This document shows, piece by piece, positions 1-7,002 of a stretch of DNA of 8,862 bases. Origin of the DNA: Chthonomonadaceae bacterium. Its GTDB lineage: Bacteria; Armatimonadota; Chthonomonadetes; Chthonomonadales; Chthonomonadaceae. A model generated the notes under the pieces. The model made no database searches. It was given only the letters and a program-made list of their open reading frames with translations, and was not told the origin of the DNA. The position numbers and the translations under genes were made by a program. Position 1 is the first letter of the stretch. Each line of letters starts with the position of its first letter. The stretch spans positions 1-8,862 of the forward strand of contig JACMPS010000015.1 in NCBI GenBank assembly GCA_014377395.1, given 5' to 3'.

Positions 1-78
1 AGACTTGAGACTTTCGGTGAGTTCCATGAGACAACTCCTGCTGGTGATAGCAGGTTGTTCCATACTCGACGGAACGAT

Positions 79-105
79 TTAATCCTTGAAAGTGCCTTAA
101 TCCTT
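79..105. repeat. 9-bp direct repeat ahead of the first gene
   Basis: The 9-mer TTAATCCTT occurs at 79-87 and again at 97-105, exactly 18 bases apart, in the leader of the first glycosyltransferase gene. The spacing is close to two helical turns, so it could be a binding site for a dimeric regulator. It could equally be chance in an AT-rich leader. No convincing -10 box accompanies it. Confidence 0.3.
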
Positions 106-129
106 AACACTTTCCTCTCAAACACTTCT

Positions 130-1257
130 ATGAAAATTCTTCACATCATCACGGGATTGACAACGGGCGGCGCGGAAATGATGCTGTTTCGTATGATCGA
201 GCAAATGCAACCGAGACATGAAAGTATCGTTATTTCCCTGCTCGGCAAAGACGAGATCGGTGAGAAAATCGAAGCCCTCGGTGTCACCGTCCATGCAGTT
301 GGGATGCGACGCGGAATCCCCGATGCAAAGTCGTACCGAAGACTGGAAAAACTGATCCGGGAAATCAAACCCGAAGTAGTTCACACCTGGATGTATCACG
401 CTAATCTAATGGGCGGAATTGCGGCGAGACGAGCGGGCATCAAATCGGTGATGTGGAGTCTGCATCACACAAATCTCCAAAAAGATGCGAACAAACGCAC
501 AACGATCTGGACAGCGCGACTGTGTGCATTGCTCTCGAAGCACATTCCCCGCAAAATCGTTTCTTGTTCCGAAGTGGCACGGCGGACCCATATCGCTTTT
601 GGTTACGATGCCGCGCGTATGGTCACGATTCCCAACGGCTATGATGTCAGCGAGTTTCTCCCGAACCCTGAAGCACGCTTGAGTGTTCGCGAAGAACTCA
701 AAGTGAGCCTTGATACCCCCTTGATCGGAATTGTCGGGCGGTTTCACCCCCAGAAAGATCACCATAACTTTGTGCGGGCAGCAGGGAAATTACACCGAAA
801 GATGCCTCACGTGCACTTTCTGCTCATCGGAAAGGACATAGACCTACAAAATACGGAACTTGCAAACTGGATCGAGAAGGAGCAAATCGGTTCTGTCGTT
901 CATCTGCTCGGCAAGCGTGACGACATTCCCCACCTCAATGCCGCCCTTGATCTTGCAACGATTTCCTCCGCAGGAGAAGGGTTTCCCAACGTGGTGGGGG
1001 AGGCAATGGCGTGTGGTGTTCCTTGTGTGGTCACGGATGTGGGCGATGCCGCTTACCTCGTCGGCGAGACGGGCTTTTCGGTTCCCCCGAAAGACCCGGA
1101 AGCACTCGCAAATGCCTGGGAACAAATGCTCCTCCTGAGTGCCGAAGAACGACAACAACGAGGGGAAAAGGCACGAGAACGCATCCTGCAAAACTTCGCC
1201 ATTGAAAAGGTTGTGCTACAATACGGGAAAGTTTACGAGGAAATGCTGACTCTTTAA
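130..1257 (+). CDS. GT4-family glycosyltransferase
   Basis: Retaining GT-B glycosyltransferase of family GT4, 375 residues, which would transfer a sugar from a nucleotide donor onto a lipid-linked glycan at the cytoplasmic face of the membrane. The N-terminal domain opens with MKILHIITGLTTGGAE (residues 1-16), the usual first beta strand and glycine-rich loop that contacts the acceptor side. The C-terminal donor domain shows IPNGYD (167-172), VGRF with a KDH segment (202-211), and the EX7E motif EGFPNVVGE with E283 and E291, which binds the nucleotide sugar. The length is normal for the family. The frame is open upstream to the window edge and a TTG at 55 would add 25 residues, but those do not resemble the family, and the ATG at 130 sits directly before the conserved strand, so I chose it. 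No strong Shine-Dalgarno precedes it. The sugar and linkage cannot be read from the sequence. It is followed after 40 bases by the amidotransferase gene. Confidence 0.9.
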   Translation: MKILHIITGLTTGGAEMMLFRMIEQMQPRHESIVISLLGKDEIGEKIEALGVTVHAVGMRRGIPDAKSYRRLEKLIREIKPEVVHTWMYHANLMGGIAARRAGIKSVMWSLHHTNLQKDANKRTTIWTARLCALLSKHIPRKIVSCSEVARRTHIAFGYDAARMVTIPNGYDVSEFLPNPEARLSVREELKVSLDTPLIGIVGRFHPQKDHHNFVRAAGKLHRKMPHVHFLLIGKDIDLQNTELANWIEKEQIGSVVHLLGKRDDIPHLNAALDLATISSAGEGFPNVVGEAMACGVPCVVTDVGDAAYLVGETGFSVPPKDPEALANAWEQMLLLSAEERQQRGEKARERILQNFAIEKVVLQYGKVYEEMLTL

Positions 1258-1298
1258 CGGAAGTTCGGCTGAGCAATTGGGAGGAGCATAAAGAGTTA
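1247..1298 (+). promoter_or_regulatory. Inverted repeat enclosing the asnB ribosome binding site
   Basis: ACTCTTTA at 1249-1256 is perfectly complementary to TAAAGAGT at 1289-1296. One G-U and one U-A pair (1247-1248 with 1297-1298) can extend the stem to 10 pairs. The left arm contains the TAA stop of the glycosyltransferase, and the right arm runs into the A of the asnB start codon. The 32-base loop holds the Shine-Dalgarno sequence. In mRNA this could couple translation of the two genes, because ribosomes finishing the first gene would open the stem. The stem is AU-rich and the loop long, so stability is doubtful and the role is inferred. Confidence 0.3.
1279..1286 (+). promoter_or_regulatory. 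Shine-Dalgarno sequence of asnB
   Basis: GGGAGGAG lies 11 bases before the ATG at 1298 and is the strongest ribosome binding site seen in the window. It supports the start that places Cys at residue 2, as the enzyme's chemistry requires. Confidence 0.7.
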
Positions 1299-3331
1299 TG
1301 TGCGGGATTACGGGTTTCTACAGTGCGGGAGAGCCACTTTCTCGCGAACGACAACTGGAAATCGCAACGCGCATGACTCAATGTCTGGCTCATCGCGGGC
1401 CCGACGGCTCAGGCGCGTGGGCGGACGACAAAGCCGGAGCCGATGACGTGCGAAAAGACAAGATCGTTTTCGGTCACACGCGCCTCGCCATTGTTGACCT
1501 CTCCCCTACGGGAGCGCAACCCATGCTCTCCTCCGATGAAAGATTCGTGCTGACTTTCAACGGTGAAATTTACAATTTTCCGGAACTGTGTAATGAACTC
1601 TATACGCTCGGACATACTTTTCGGGGGACGAGCGACACGGAAATGATCCTGGCGGCGGTGCTGGAATGGGGGCTTGAAGAGAGCCTGAAACGGTTTGTCG
1701 GAATGTTCGCAACCGCACTCTGGGACAGAGAGGAAAAGACTCTTTCTCTTTCTCGTGATCGGATGGGGGAAAAGCCGCTTTACTGGGGCTGGCAGGGGAA
1801 AACGTTTCTTTTTGGCTCCGAATTGAAAGCTCTTCGCACTCATCCGGACTGGCAGGGCGAGATTGACCGGGACGCGGTTGGACTTTTCCTTCGGCACAAT
1901 TACATTCCCGCTCCGTATTCCATTTACAAGGGAATCAGAAAACTTTTGCCGGGAACGACCGTCACCCTTACCACGCAAGATTTCGAGGCACAACGATTCC
2001 CGACTCCAACCGCTTATTGGTCCTTGAAAGCCGTTGCGGAGGCAGGAATACAAAATCCCTTTTCCGGTTCCGACGCTGAAGCAATCGCCTCACTCGACAC
2101 GCTTTTGCGAGACGCCGTTGGAAAGCAGATGACGGCGGATGTGCCGCTCGGTGCGTTTCTTTCGGGCGGCATTGACTCTTCGCTGATCGTGGCACAGATG
2201 CAATCGCAATCGTCCCGTCCGGTGAAAACGTTTGCGATTGGCTTTGAGGATGCACAACTGAATGAGGCGGAATACGCAAAACAAGTAGCGAAGCATCTCG
2301 GGACCGAACATCACGAATTGTACGTGACGGAGAAAGAAACCCGTGCTGTTGTTCCTTTTCTCCCGACGCTCTACGATGAACCCTTTTCGGACTCGTCGCA
2401 AATTCCCACCTATCTTGTATCGCAGATGGCACGTCATCATGTGACGGTGAGCCTTTCAGGGGACGGGGGGGACGAACTCTTTTACGGTTACGAAAGTTAT
2501 GGAAGAGCGCAGTCCGTTTGGAAAAAACTTGGTTTGTTGCCCGCTCCGGTTCGCAGAGGATTGGGCGGTGCAATGGCGGGCTTGCCTGAATCCGCGATGC
2601 AAAAAGGATTGGGTTGGACGGAAGCGCACCTGAAATCTTTCTCGAAAACCGGAAACATTGCGGAAAAGGTGCATAACCTGGGGCTAGCCCTGAAACAAGG
2701 CGAGAAAGAGCGATTTTTTCGGCACTTCGGTTCGCATTGGAAAGAGCCGGAACGATTGATTGCCGGAATCACAGACCTGCCAACCGCTTTTTCCGACAGG
2801 GACGAATGGGCGGATTTGCCTTCGCTGGCGCACACAATGATGTATCTGGACGGGCGGCACTATCTACCTGACGACATTCTCGTCAAGGTGGATCGGGCTT
2901 CGATGGGGGTGAGTCTTGAATGCCGTACGCCCCTGCTCGATCACCGCGTGGTGGAGTTTGCGTGGCGACTCCCTCTCTCTCTGAAAGAGCGGGATGGAAA
3001 AACAAAATGGATTTTGCGGGAGGTCCTCGACCTTTACGTTCCCCGCACATTGATCGAGCGCCCGAAGATGGGATTTGCTGTTCCTTTAGGCAAATGGCTG
3101 ACGGGACCTCTGCGTGAATGGGCGGAAACTCTCCTCGACGAAGGGCGTCTGAGGGAGGAAGGTTTTTTTAATCCGGCTCCTATTCGCAAAAAGTGGCAAG
3201 AACATCTTCTAAACAGGTACAATTGGCAATATTATTTATGGGACATTCTAATGTTCCAGTCGTGGTTGGAAGCGCAACGAGATTCCCCTGTCCTCTCCGT
3301 CCCAAAAACGGTCGGGCGCTTGCAGGTATGA
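1298..3331 (+). CDS. asnB: Glutamine-hydrolysing asparagine synthetase-like amidotransferase
   Basis: Class II glutamine amidotransferase fused to an ATP-pyrophosphatase synthetase domain, 677 residues. The family makes asparagine from aspartate, glutamine and ATP; members in surface-sugar clusters are thought to amidate uronic acids. The glutaminase half has the nucleophile Cys2 (MCGITGF), RGPDGSG (33-39), HTRLAIVD (60-67), FNGEIYNF (87-94) and TSDTE (111-115). The synthetase half has the PP-loop SGGIDSS (289-295), SGDGGDELF (387-395), KVDRASM (530-536) and LECRTPLLDHR (540-550). All catalytic landmarks are present. The start is fixed because Cys2 must become the N-terminus, and a good Shine-Dalgarno precedes it. 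At 677 residues it is longer than E. coli AsnB (554) but closer to the cluster-associated forms. It sits between a glycosyltransferase and a nucleotide-sugar dehydrogenase, which favours a role in glycan modification over general asparagine supply; that is inference. A run of seven G at 2465-2471 encodes part of SGDGGDE. Confidence 0.95.
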   Translation: MCGITGFYSAGEPLSRERQLEIATRMTQCLAHRGPDGSGAWADDKAGADDVRKDKIVFGHTRLAIVDLSPTGAQPMLSSDERFVLTFNGEIYNFPELCNELYTLGHTFRGTSDTEMILAAVLEWGLEESLKRFVGMFATALWDREEKTLSLSRDRMGEKPLYWGWQGKTFLFGSELKALRTHPDWQGEIDRDAVGLFLRHNYIPAPYSIYKGIRKLLPGTTVTLTTQDFEAQRFPTPTAYWSLKAVAEAGIQNPFSGSDAEAIASLDTLLRDAVGKQMTADVPLGAFLSGGIDSSLIVAQMQSQSSRPVKTFAIGFEDAQLNEAEYAKQVAKHLGTEHHELYVTEKETRAVVPFLPTLYDEPFSDSSQIPTYLVSQMARHHVTVSLSGDGGDELFYGYESYGRAQSVWKKLGLLPAPVRRGLGGAMAGLPESAMQKGLGWTEAHLKSFSKTGNIAEKVHNLGLALKQGEKERFFRHFGSHWKEPERLIAGITDLPTAFSDRDEWADLPSLAHTMMYLDGRHYLPDDILVKVDRASMGVSLECRTPLLDHRVVEFAWRLPLSLKERDGKTKWILREVLDLYVPRTLIERPKMGFAVPLGKWLTGPLREWAETLLDEGRLREEGFFNPAPIRKKWQEHLLNRYNWQYYLWDILMFQSWLEAQRDSPVLSVPKTVGRLQV

Positions 3332-3376
3332 TTTGATGCCGAAGCAGAGAAAACGACAGATCGGAAGAAAGATTTT

Positions 3377-4657
3377 ATGGGCGAGAAAATTGCCGTCATC
3401 GGGTTGGGATATGTAGGGTTGCCGGTAGCAATGGCACTGGCAAAACATTTCCCCGGCACAATGGGGTTCGATATTGACGCAGGCAAAATCAGTTGCCTCA
3501 AGCGTGGAACGGATCGAACCGGAGAAATTTCGGAAAAAGAGATTCATGCGACTCCCCTCGCATTCACCTCGGACATCGAAGACTTGCAGGACATCACTTT
3601 TTTCGTGGTTGCTGTGCCTACTCCTGTGGATCATCATCATCGCCCGGACGTAAGGCACTTGCTCTCCGCTTCCGAACTCATCGGGAAAGTACTGAAATCG
3701 GGCAGTGTCGTCGTTTACGAATCTACCGTTTATCCGGGAATGACTGAGGATATCTGCGGACCCGTTCTGGCAAAATCTTCCGGGTTGCAACAGGGAATTG
3801 ATTTTAAACTCGGCTATTCGCCGGAACGCATTAATCCCGGTGACAAAGATCATACGCTGGAGCGCATCGTAAAAGTAGTCTCCGGCGAAGACGAAGAAAC
3901 GCTGGAACGTGTCTCCGCCGTCTATGGGAAAGTAGTAACGGCTGGGATCCACAAAGCCCCTTCCATCAAAGTTGCTGAGGCCGCAAAGGTGATCGAGAAC
4001 ACGCAGCGTGACCTCAATATCGCTCTGATGAACGAACTTGCACTTATTTTTGATCGACTTGGCATTCGCACTCGTGATGTGCTGGCGGCAGCAAAAACGA
4101 AATGGAACTTTTTGCCGTTTTCTCCCGGTCTTGTTGGGGGTCATTGCATCGGGGTGGACCCGTATTATCTCACAACAAAAGTCGAAGAACTCGGCTATCT
4201 ACCGCAGGTCATTCTGGCGGGGCGACGCATTAACGACGGCATGGGGGCTTTTCTAGCACAGCGAATGGTAAAACTGCTGGTTCACGCCGATATTTCCGTT
4301 AAGTGCGCCCGCGTCGGAATTCTTGGGCTGACTTTCAAAGAGAACGTTCCCGACATCCGCAACAGTCGTATTCCCGACATCGTTCTCGAACTCAAGCAAT
4401 TTGGAATTCAACCTCTGGTGCACGATCCGGTTGCGAGTGGCGAGGAAGCATTGCACGAGTACGGAATTGCACTCGCCGAATGGAGCGAAATGCAGAAACT
4501 GGACGGGCTTATTCTTGCCGTTTCGCACAACGATTATCTGAAGTTGCCCCTCTCGGAACTCAAGCAATGTCTGAAACCGGGTGGAGTTCTCATTGATGTC
4601 AAATCGGCACTCGAACCGGAAATGCTCTCGGCGGACATACATTACTGGTGCCTCTAG
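3377..4657 (+). CDS. Nucleotide-sugar 6-dehydrogenase (UDP-GlcNAc/GalNAc or UDP-glucose type)
   Basis: NAD-dependent enzyme of 426 residues that oxidises C6 of a UDP-hexose to the uronic acid in two steps. The N-terminal Rossmann domain starts VIGLGYVGLP (7-16), followed by VAVPTPVD (78-85), YESTVYPG (114-121) and SPERINPG (148-155). The central helix carries EAAKVIENTQRDLN (201-214), including the conserved lysine K204. The catalytic cysteine is C257 in GGHCIGVDPYYL (254-265), and GLTFKENVPDIRNS (317-330) is the NAD/UDP-binding signature of the C-terminal domain. The SPERINPG and YESTVYPG wording resembles the TviB/WbpO group acting on UDP-N-acetylhexosamines more than classical UDP-glucose dehydrogenase, but motifs alone do not settle the substrate. 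The ATG at 3377 has GGAAGA 8 bases upstream and leads directly into the first strand. The gene sits 45 bases after asnB and 77 before a uronate 4-epimerase-like gene, the usual pairing for making a galacto-configured uronate. Confidence 0.93.
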   Translation: MGEKIAVIGLGYVGLPVAMALAKHFPGTMGFDIDAGKISCLKRGTDRTGEISEKEIHATPLAFTSDIEDLQDITFFVVAVPTPVDHHHRPDVRHLLSASELIGKVLKSGSVVVYESTVYPGMTEDICGPVLAKSSGLQQGIDFKLGYSPERINPGDKDHTLERIVKVVSGEDEETLERVSAVYGKVVTAGIHKAPSIKVAEAAKVIENTQRDLNIALMNELALIFDRLGIRTRDVLAAAKTKWNFLPFSPGLVGGHCIGVDPYYLTTKVEELGYLPQVILAGRRINDGMGAFLAQRMVKLLVHADISVKCARVGILGLTFKENVPDIRNSRIPDIVLELKQFGIQPLVHDPVASGEEALHEYGIALAEWSEMQKLDGLILAVSHNDYLKLPLSELKQCLKPGGVLIDVKSALEPEMLSADIHYWCL

Positions 4658-4676
4658 AGCCAATCGCAAATTGGTT
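4658..4676 (+). terminator. Weak terminator-like hairpin after the dehydrogenase gene
   Basis: Directly after the TAG stop, AGCCAAT (4658-4664) can pair with ATTGGTT (4670-4676): five Watson-Crick pairs, then one G-U and one A-U, around a CGCAA loop. A T-rich stretch follows (4675-4684). The stem is short and poor in GC, so it would be at best an attenuator. A second ATTGG at 4682-4686 could compete for the same left arm. Confidence 0.2.
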
Positions 4677-4688
4677 TAATTATTGGAA

Positions 4689-4706
4689 GAGAACACTAAA
4701 GTTCTC
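4689..4706 (+). repeat. Small inverted repeat in the 77-base gap
   Basis: GAGAAC (4689-4694) and GTTCTC (4701-4706) form a perfect 6-bp inverted repeat around ACTAAA. It lies 28 bases before the 4-epimerase start. It could be an mRNA hairpin or an operator half-site pair. No function can be assigned. Confidence 0.25.
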
Positions 4707-4734
4707 CTGAACAGACGGAGTTTCTAACGAACGT

Positions 4735-5745
4735 ATGACAAAGACGATAGTGACAGGGGTTGCCGGATTTATTGGTTATCACCTTACAAAGCGATTACTG
4801 GAGCGTGGTGACAACGTTTTCGGTCTGGATAATCTGAACGACTACTATGACGTGTTTCTGAAAGAGGCACGACTGGCGCAATTAAAAGCCTTTCCGAATT
4901 TTCAATTTCGGAAACTCGATATTGCCGACACCGAAGCCGTTAATTGCGCCTTCGAGGATTTTTCTCCTCGAAAAGTGGTCAATTTGGCAGCACAGGCGGG
5001 AGTACGCTACTCCCTTACTCATCCGCACGCTTATGTCACCGCAAATTTGCAGGGCTTTGTCAATGTGCTGGAAGGATGCAAAACTCATCAAATCGAGCAT
5101 CTAGTTTATGCTTCGTCCTCTTCGGTTTATGGCTCGAATATCAAGATGCCGCTTTCTATTCATGACGCGGTAGATCATCCCGTGAGTCTTTATGCCGCTT
5201 CCAAAAAAGCCAATGAGCTGATCGCTCACTCCTACTCTCATCTCTATCGACTGCCGACAACTGGGCTACGCTTCTTCACCGTTTATGGACCCTGGTCGCG
5301 TCCTGACATGGCGTTGCAACTTTTTACAAAGGCTATTCTTGAAGAGAGACCAATAGATGTCTTTAATTACGGTAAAATGAGCCGTGATTTCACTTACGTC
5401 GGCGATATTGTGGAGGGAGTGATACGCACTCTGGATCGCCCTGCACAACCAAACCCGAATTTCGATGCGATGAACCCCGATCCTGGTTCGAGTTCCGCGC
5501 CCTACCGCGTTTACAATATCGGCAACAGTGAACCCGTTCAATTGAACCGCTTTATTGAAGCCCTGGAGGAGTGTCTGGGGAAAACGGCAATCAAAAACTA
5601 CTTGCCTCTCCAACCCGGTGATGTTCCCGCCACCCATGCAGATGTCAGTGATCTCGAGCGAGAGACGGGATTTCGTCCTTCAACCCCCATTGAAGTGGGA
5701 ATTGCGCAGTATGTTGCCTGGTACCGCGAGTATTACCGCGTCTGA
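4735..5745 (+). CDS. UDP-glucuronate 4-epimerase-like SDR
   Basis: Extended short-chain dehydrogenase of 336 residues, predicted to interconvert UDP-glucuronate and UDP-galacturonate (or the N-acetylated equivalents) by transient C4 oxidation with bound NAD. Visible motifs are TGVAGFIG (7-14, NAD-binding glycine loop), LDNLNDYYDV (31-40, typical of uronate epimerases), NLAAQAGVRYS (83-93), SSSSVYG (127-133), the catalytic YAASK with Y153 and K157, and FFTVYGPWSRPDMA (180-193). In most uronate 4-epimerases I know the last motif reads GPWGRPDMA; here residue 188 is Ser, while Arg189, the residue next to it that is associated with carboxylate recognition, is kept. The C-terminal NIGNSEPVQL (261-270) is also typical. 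The ATG at 4735 begins the first strand at once; the best Shine-Dalgarno candidate, GGAG at 4717-4720, lies 14 bases upstream and is far. The neighbouring dehydrogenase would supply its substrate. Confidence 0.9.
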   Translation: MTKTIVTGVAGFIGYHLTKRLLERGDNVFGLDNLNDYYDVFLKEARLAQLKAFPNFQFRKLDIADTEAVNCAFEDFSPRKVVNLAAQAGVRYSLTHPHAYVTANLQGFVNVLEGCKTHQIEHLVYASSSSVYGSNIKMPLSIHDAVDHPVSLYAASKKANELIAHSYSHLYRLPTTGLRFFTVYGPWSRPDMALQLFTKAILEERPIDVFNYGKMSRDFTYVGDIVEGVIRTLDRPAQPNPNFDAMNPDPGSSSAPYRVYNIGNSEPVQLNRFIEALEECLGKTAIKNYLPLQPGDVPATHADVSDLERETGFRPSTPIEVGIAQYVAWYREYYRV

Positions 5746-5866
5746 CAACGCCCCATTTTGTTCTGAGTTGGACTTTCGCTCCCTCCGGCGAACCGTTCTC
5801 GAAGTTGAGATCACAAAAGAGATTGTAGAGCTGAGTCGCTTGACGGGGGGCGAAACGAATTTATGA
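5711..5866 (+). other. Open frame spanning the 117-base gap, possible small gene or remnant
   Basis: In the frame offset from the epimerase, an ATG at 5711 opens a 51-codon reading frame that covers the whole gap and ends with TGA at 5864-5866, overlapping the next ATG as ATGA. Its last part, from RTVLEVEITK to LSRLTGGETNL, looks like an amphipathic helix followed by a polar tail. I recognise no family. It has no clear ribosome binding site and begins inside the epimerase gene, so it may be a chance frame, a tail left from a lost gene, or a small coupling peptide. Apart from it the gap holds a hairpin with TTCGCT at 5775-5780 and GGCGAA at 5787-5792, and a G6 run at 5845-5850. Confidence 0.15.
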
Positions 5867-7002
5867 GCAAAGTGTTTCTGGTGTCGCGTTGTGCGTGGAC
5901 ACTTTATAATTTCCGGCAAGGGCAGATGCGAGCGATGTGCGCTCAGGGCTTCACTGTCAAAGGCGGCGGCTCCGGGGGAGACGGTTTCGAGGAGAAAGTG
6001 GAAGCCCTAGGCGTTCCCTTTGTTTCGATGCCGGTGGACCGTCGTGCATTGAACCCGATTGCAGACCTCAAACTTCTCTTCTCCCTCTACCGCTGGTACA
6101 AGTCTGAAAAGCCGCAAATCGTTCACCACTTCACGATCAAACCCGTAATTTATGGCTCTCTCGCCGCACGTCTTGCAAGGGTGCCCCGCATTGTCAACAC
6201 CGTCACTGGACTGGGCTATGTGTTCAGCGAAGGCAGTGCGGGCTGGCTTCGAAAATTGGTGGAATGGCAGTACAAAGCGGCACTCGGTGCGGCTCATTTC
6301 ACCTTTTTTCAGAATGAGGACGACCGCCAACTTTTTCTGGATCACAAGTTGACCCGACCTGAAAAGACAGGGCTACTTCCCGGCTCCGGTGTAGACACAA
6401 CACGCTTCACTCCAAAGTCTTTTTCGCCCGAAGCGAAACGAGATTGCGACAAGCCCGTGCGCTTTGTGATGGTAGCGCGAATGTTGAAGGACAAAGGCGT
6501 TTATGAGTTTGTGGAGGCAGCAAAAAGGGTGAAGGCGGCAGGAATTTGCGCCGAGTTCGTCCTTGTCGGTGGACGTGATGAGCGTAACCCGCGCTGTGTC
6601 CCTCTTGAAGATTTGGAGAAGTGGAGCGCAGAAGGAATCGTCCTCTGGCTTGGCGAAGTCGCCGACGTGCGAGTTCCGGTTTCCGATGCCGATGTCGTTG
6701 TGTTGCCCTCTTTTTATCGGGAGGGGACTCCTCGTAGCCTTCTTGAAGCCGCCGCGATGGGGAAACCCATTATCACGACGGACAATGTGGGTTGCAGGGA
6801 AGCCGTAGATCATGGAGTAACCGGGTTTCTGGTCTCACCCCGAGACGCAGAGGCTCTTGCCGAAGCGATGAAATGTCTGGAACAGTCCCCTGATCTGCGC
6901 GACAGAATGGGACGGGCAGGGCGTGAGAAAAGTGTACGAGAGTTCGACGAGCGCATCGTCATCGAAAAGATACTAAAGATTTATCGTGAGGAAAAGTTAT
7001 GA
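5863..7002 (+). CDS. GT4-family glycosyltransferase (PglA/CapM type)
   Basis: Retaining GT-B glycosyltransferase of 379 residues, related to the group that adds an N-acetylhexosamine or similar sugar to an undecaprenyl-diphosphate-linked sugar. The N-terminal domain shows LYNFRQGQMRAM (14-25), RRALNPIADL (60-69), IVHHFTIKPVIYGSLAA (86-102) and NTVTGLGYVF (112-121), a set characteristic of this subgroup. The C-terminal domain has PGSGVDTTRF (173-182) and VARMLKDKG (204-212), with the EX7E motif EGTPRSLLE giving E287 and E295. Residues 34-41 (GGGSGGDG) form a very glycine-rich loop near the active site. The ATG at 5863 leads straight into the first beta strand; a G6 run 12 bases upstream is the only Shine-Dalgarno candidate. 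The last four bases overlap the next gene as ATGA, so translation is probably coupled. The donor sugar is unknown, although the UDP-sugars made by the neighbouring genes are natural candidates. Confidence 0.9.
   Translation: MSKVFLVSRCAWTLYNFRQGQMRAMCAQGFTVKGGGSGGDGFEEKVEALGVPFVSMPVDRRALNPIADLKLLFSLYRWYKSEKPQIVHHFTIKPVIYGSLAARLARVPRIVNTVTGLGYVFSEGSAGWLRKLVEWQYKAALGAAHFTFFQNEDDRQLFLDHKLTRPEKTGLLPGSGVDTTRFTPKSFSPEAKRDCDKPVRFVMVARMLKDKGVYEFVEAAKRVKAAGICAEFVLVGGRDERNPRCVPLEDLEKWSAEGIVLWLGEVADVRVPVSDADVVVLPSFYREGTPRSLLEAAAMGKPIITTDNVGCREAVDHGVTGFLVSPRDAEALAEAMKCLEQSPDLRDRMGRAGREKSVREFDERIVIEKILKIYREEKL
6988..6991 (+). promoter_or_regulatory. Shine-Dalgarno of the second SDR gene, inside the preceding gene
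   Basis: GAGG at 6988-6991, seven bases before the ATG at 6999, lies within the last codons of the glycosyltransferase gene. Its position and the ATGA overlap support coupled translation from this start. Confidence 0.5.

Noticed and set aside
2..82. Possible C-terminal end of an upstream gene ending with TAA at 80-82
   Set aside because: Only 26 codons are visible with no motif, and another frame has a stop at 6-8. I cannot tell which, if any, is the end of a real gene.
86..114. Sigma-70-like promoter with TTGAAA at 86-91
   Set aside because: The hexamer at 17-base spacing, ACTTTC, is a poor -10 box, so I do not call a promoter.
55..129. Upstream TTG start extending the first glycosyltransferase by 25 residues
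   Set aside because: The extra residues do not resemble the family N-terminus, while the ATG at 130 directly precedes the conserved first strand. The open frame continues to the window edge, so the TTG is not special.
1409..2573. Overlapping minus-strand frames of 214 and 201 codons
   Set aside because: Both are antisense to asnB, rich in Arg and Ser with no recognisable domain, and lack ribosome binding support.
3332..3376. 45-base gap between asnB and the dehydrogenase gene as a regulatory site
   Set aside because: Apart from the GGAAGA ribosome binding site I see no repeat, hairpin or promoter in it.
3248..4144. Long open frame of 298 codons on the minus strand
   Set aside because: It is antisense to the dehydrogenase, whose catalytic motifs are all intact. 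The translation shows no family features and is a shadow of biased codon use.
5749..5852. CGCCCC at 5749-5754 pairing with GGGGCG at 5847-5852
   Set aside because: Six pairs separated by about 90 bases in a gap with a G-run is easily chance and would need unusual folding to form.
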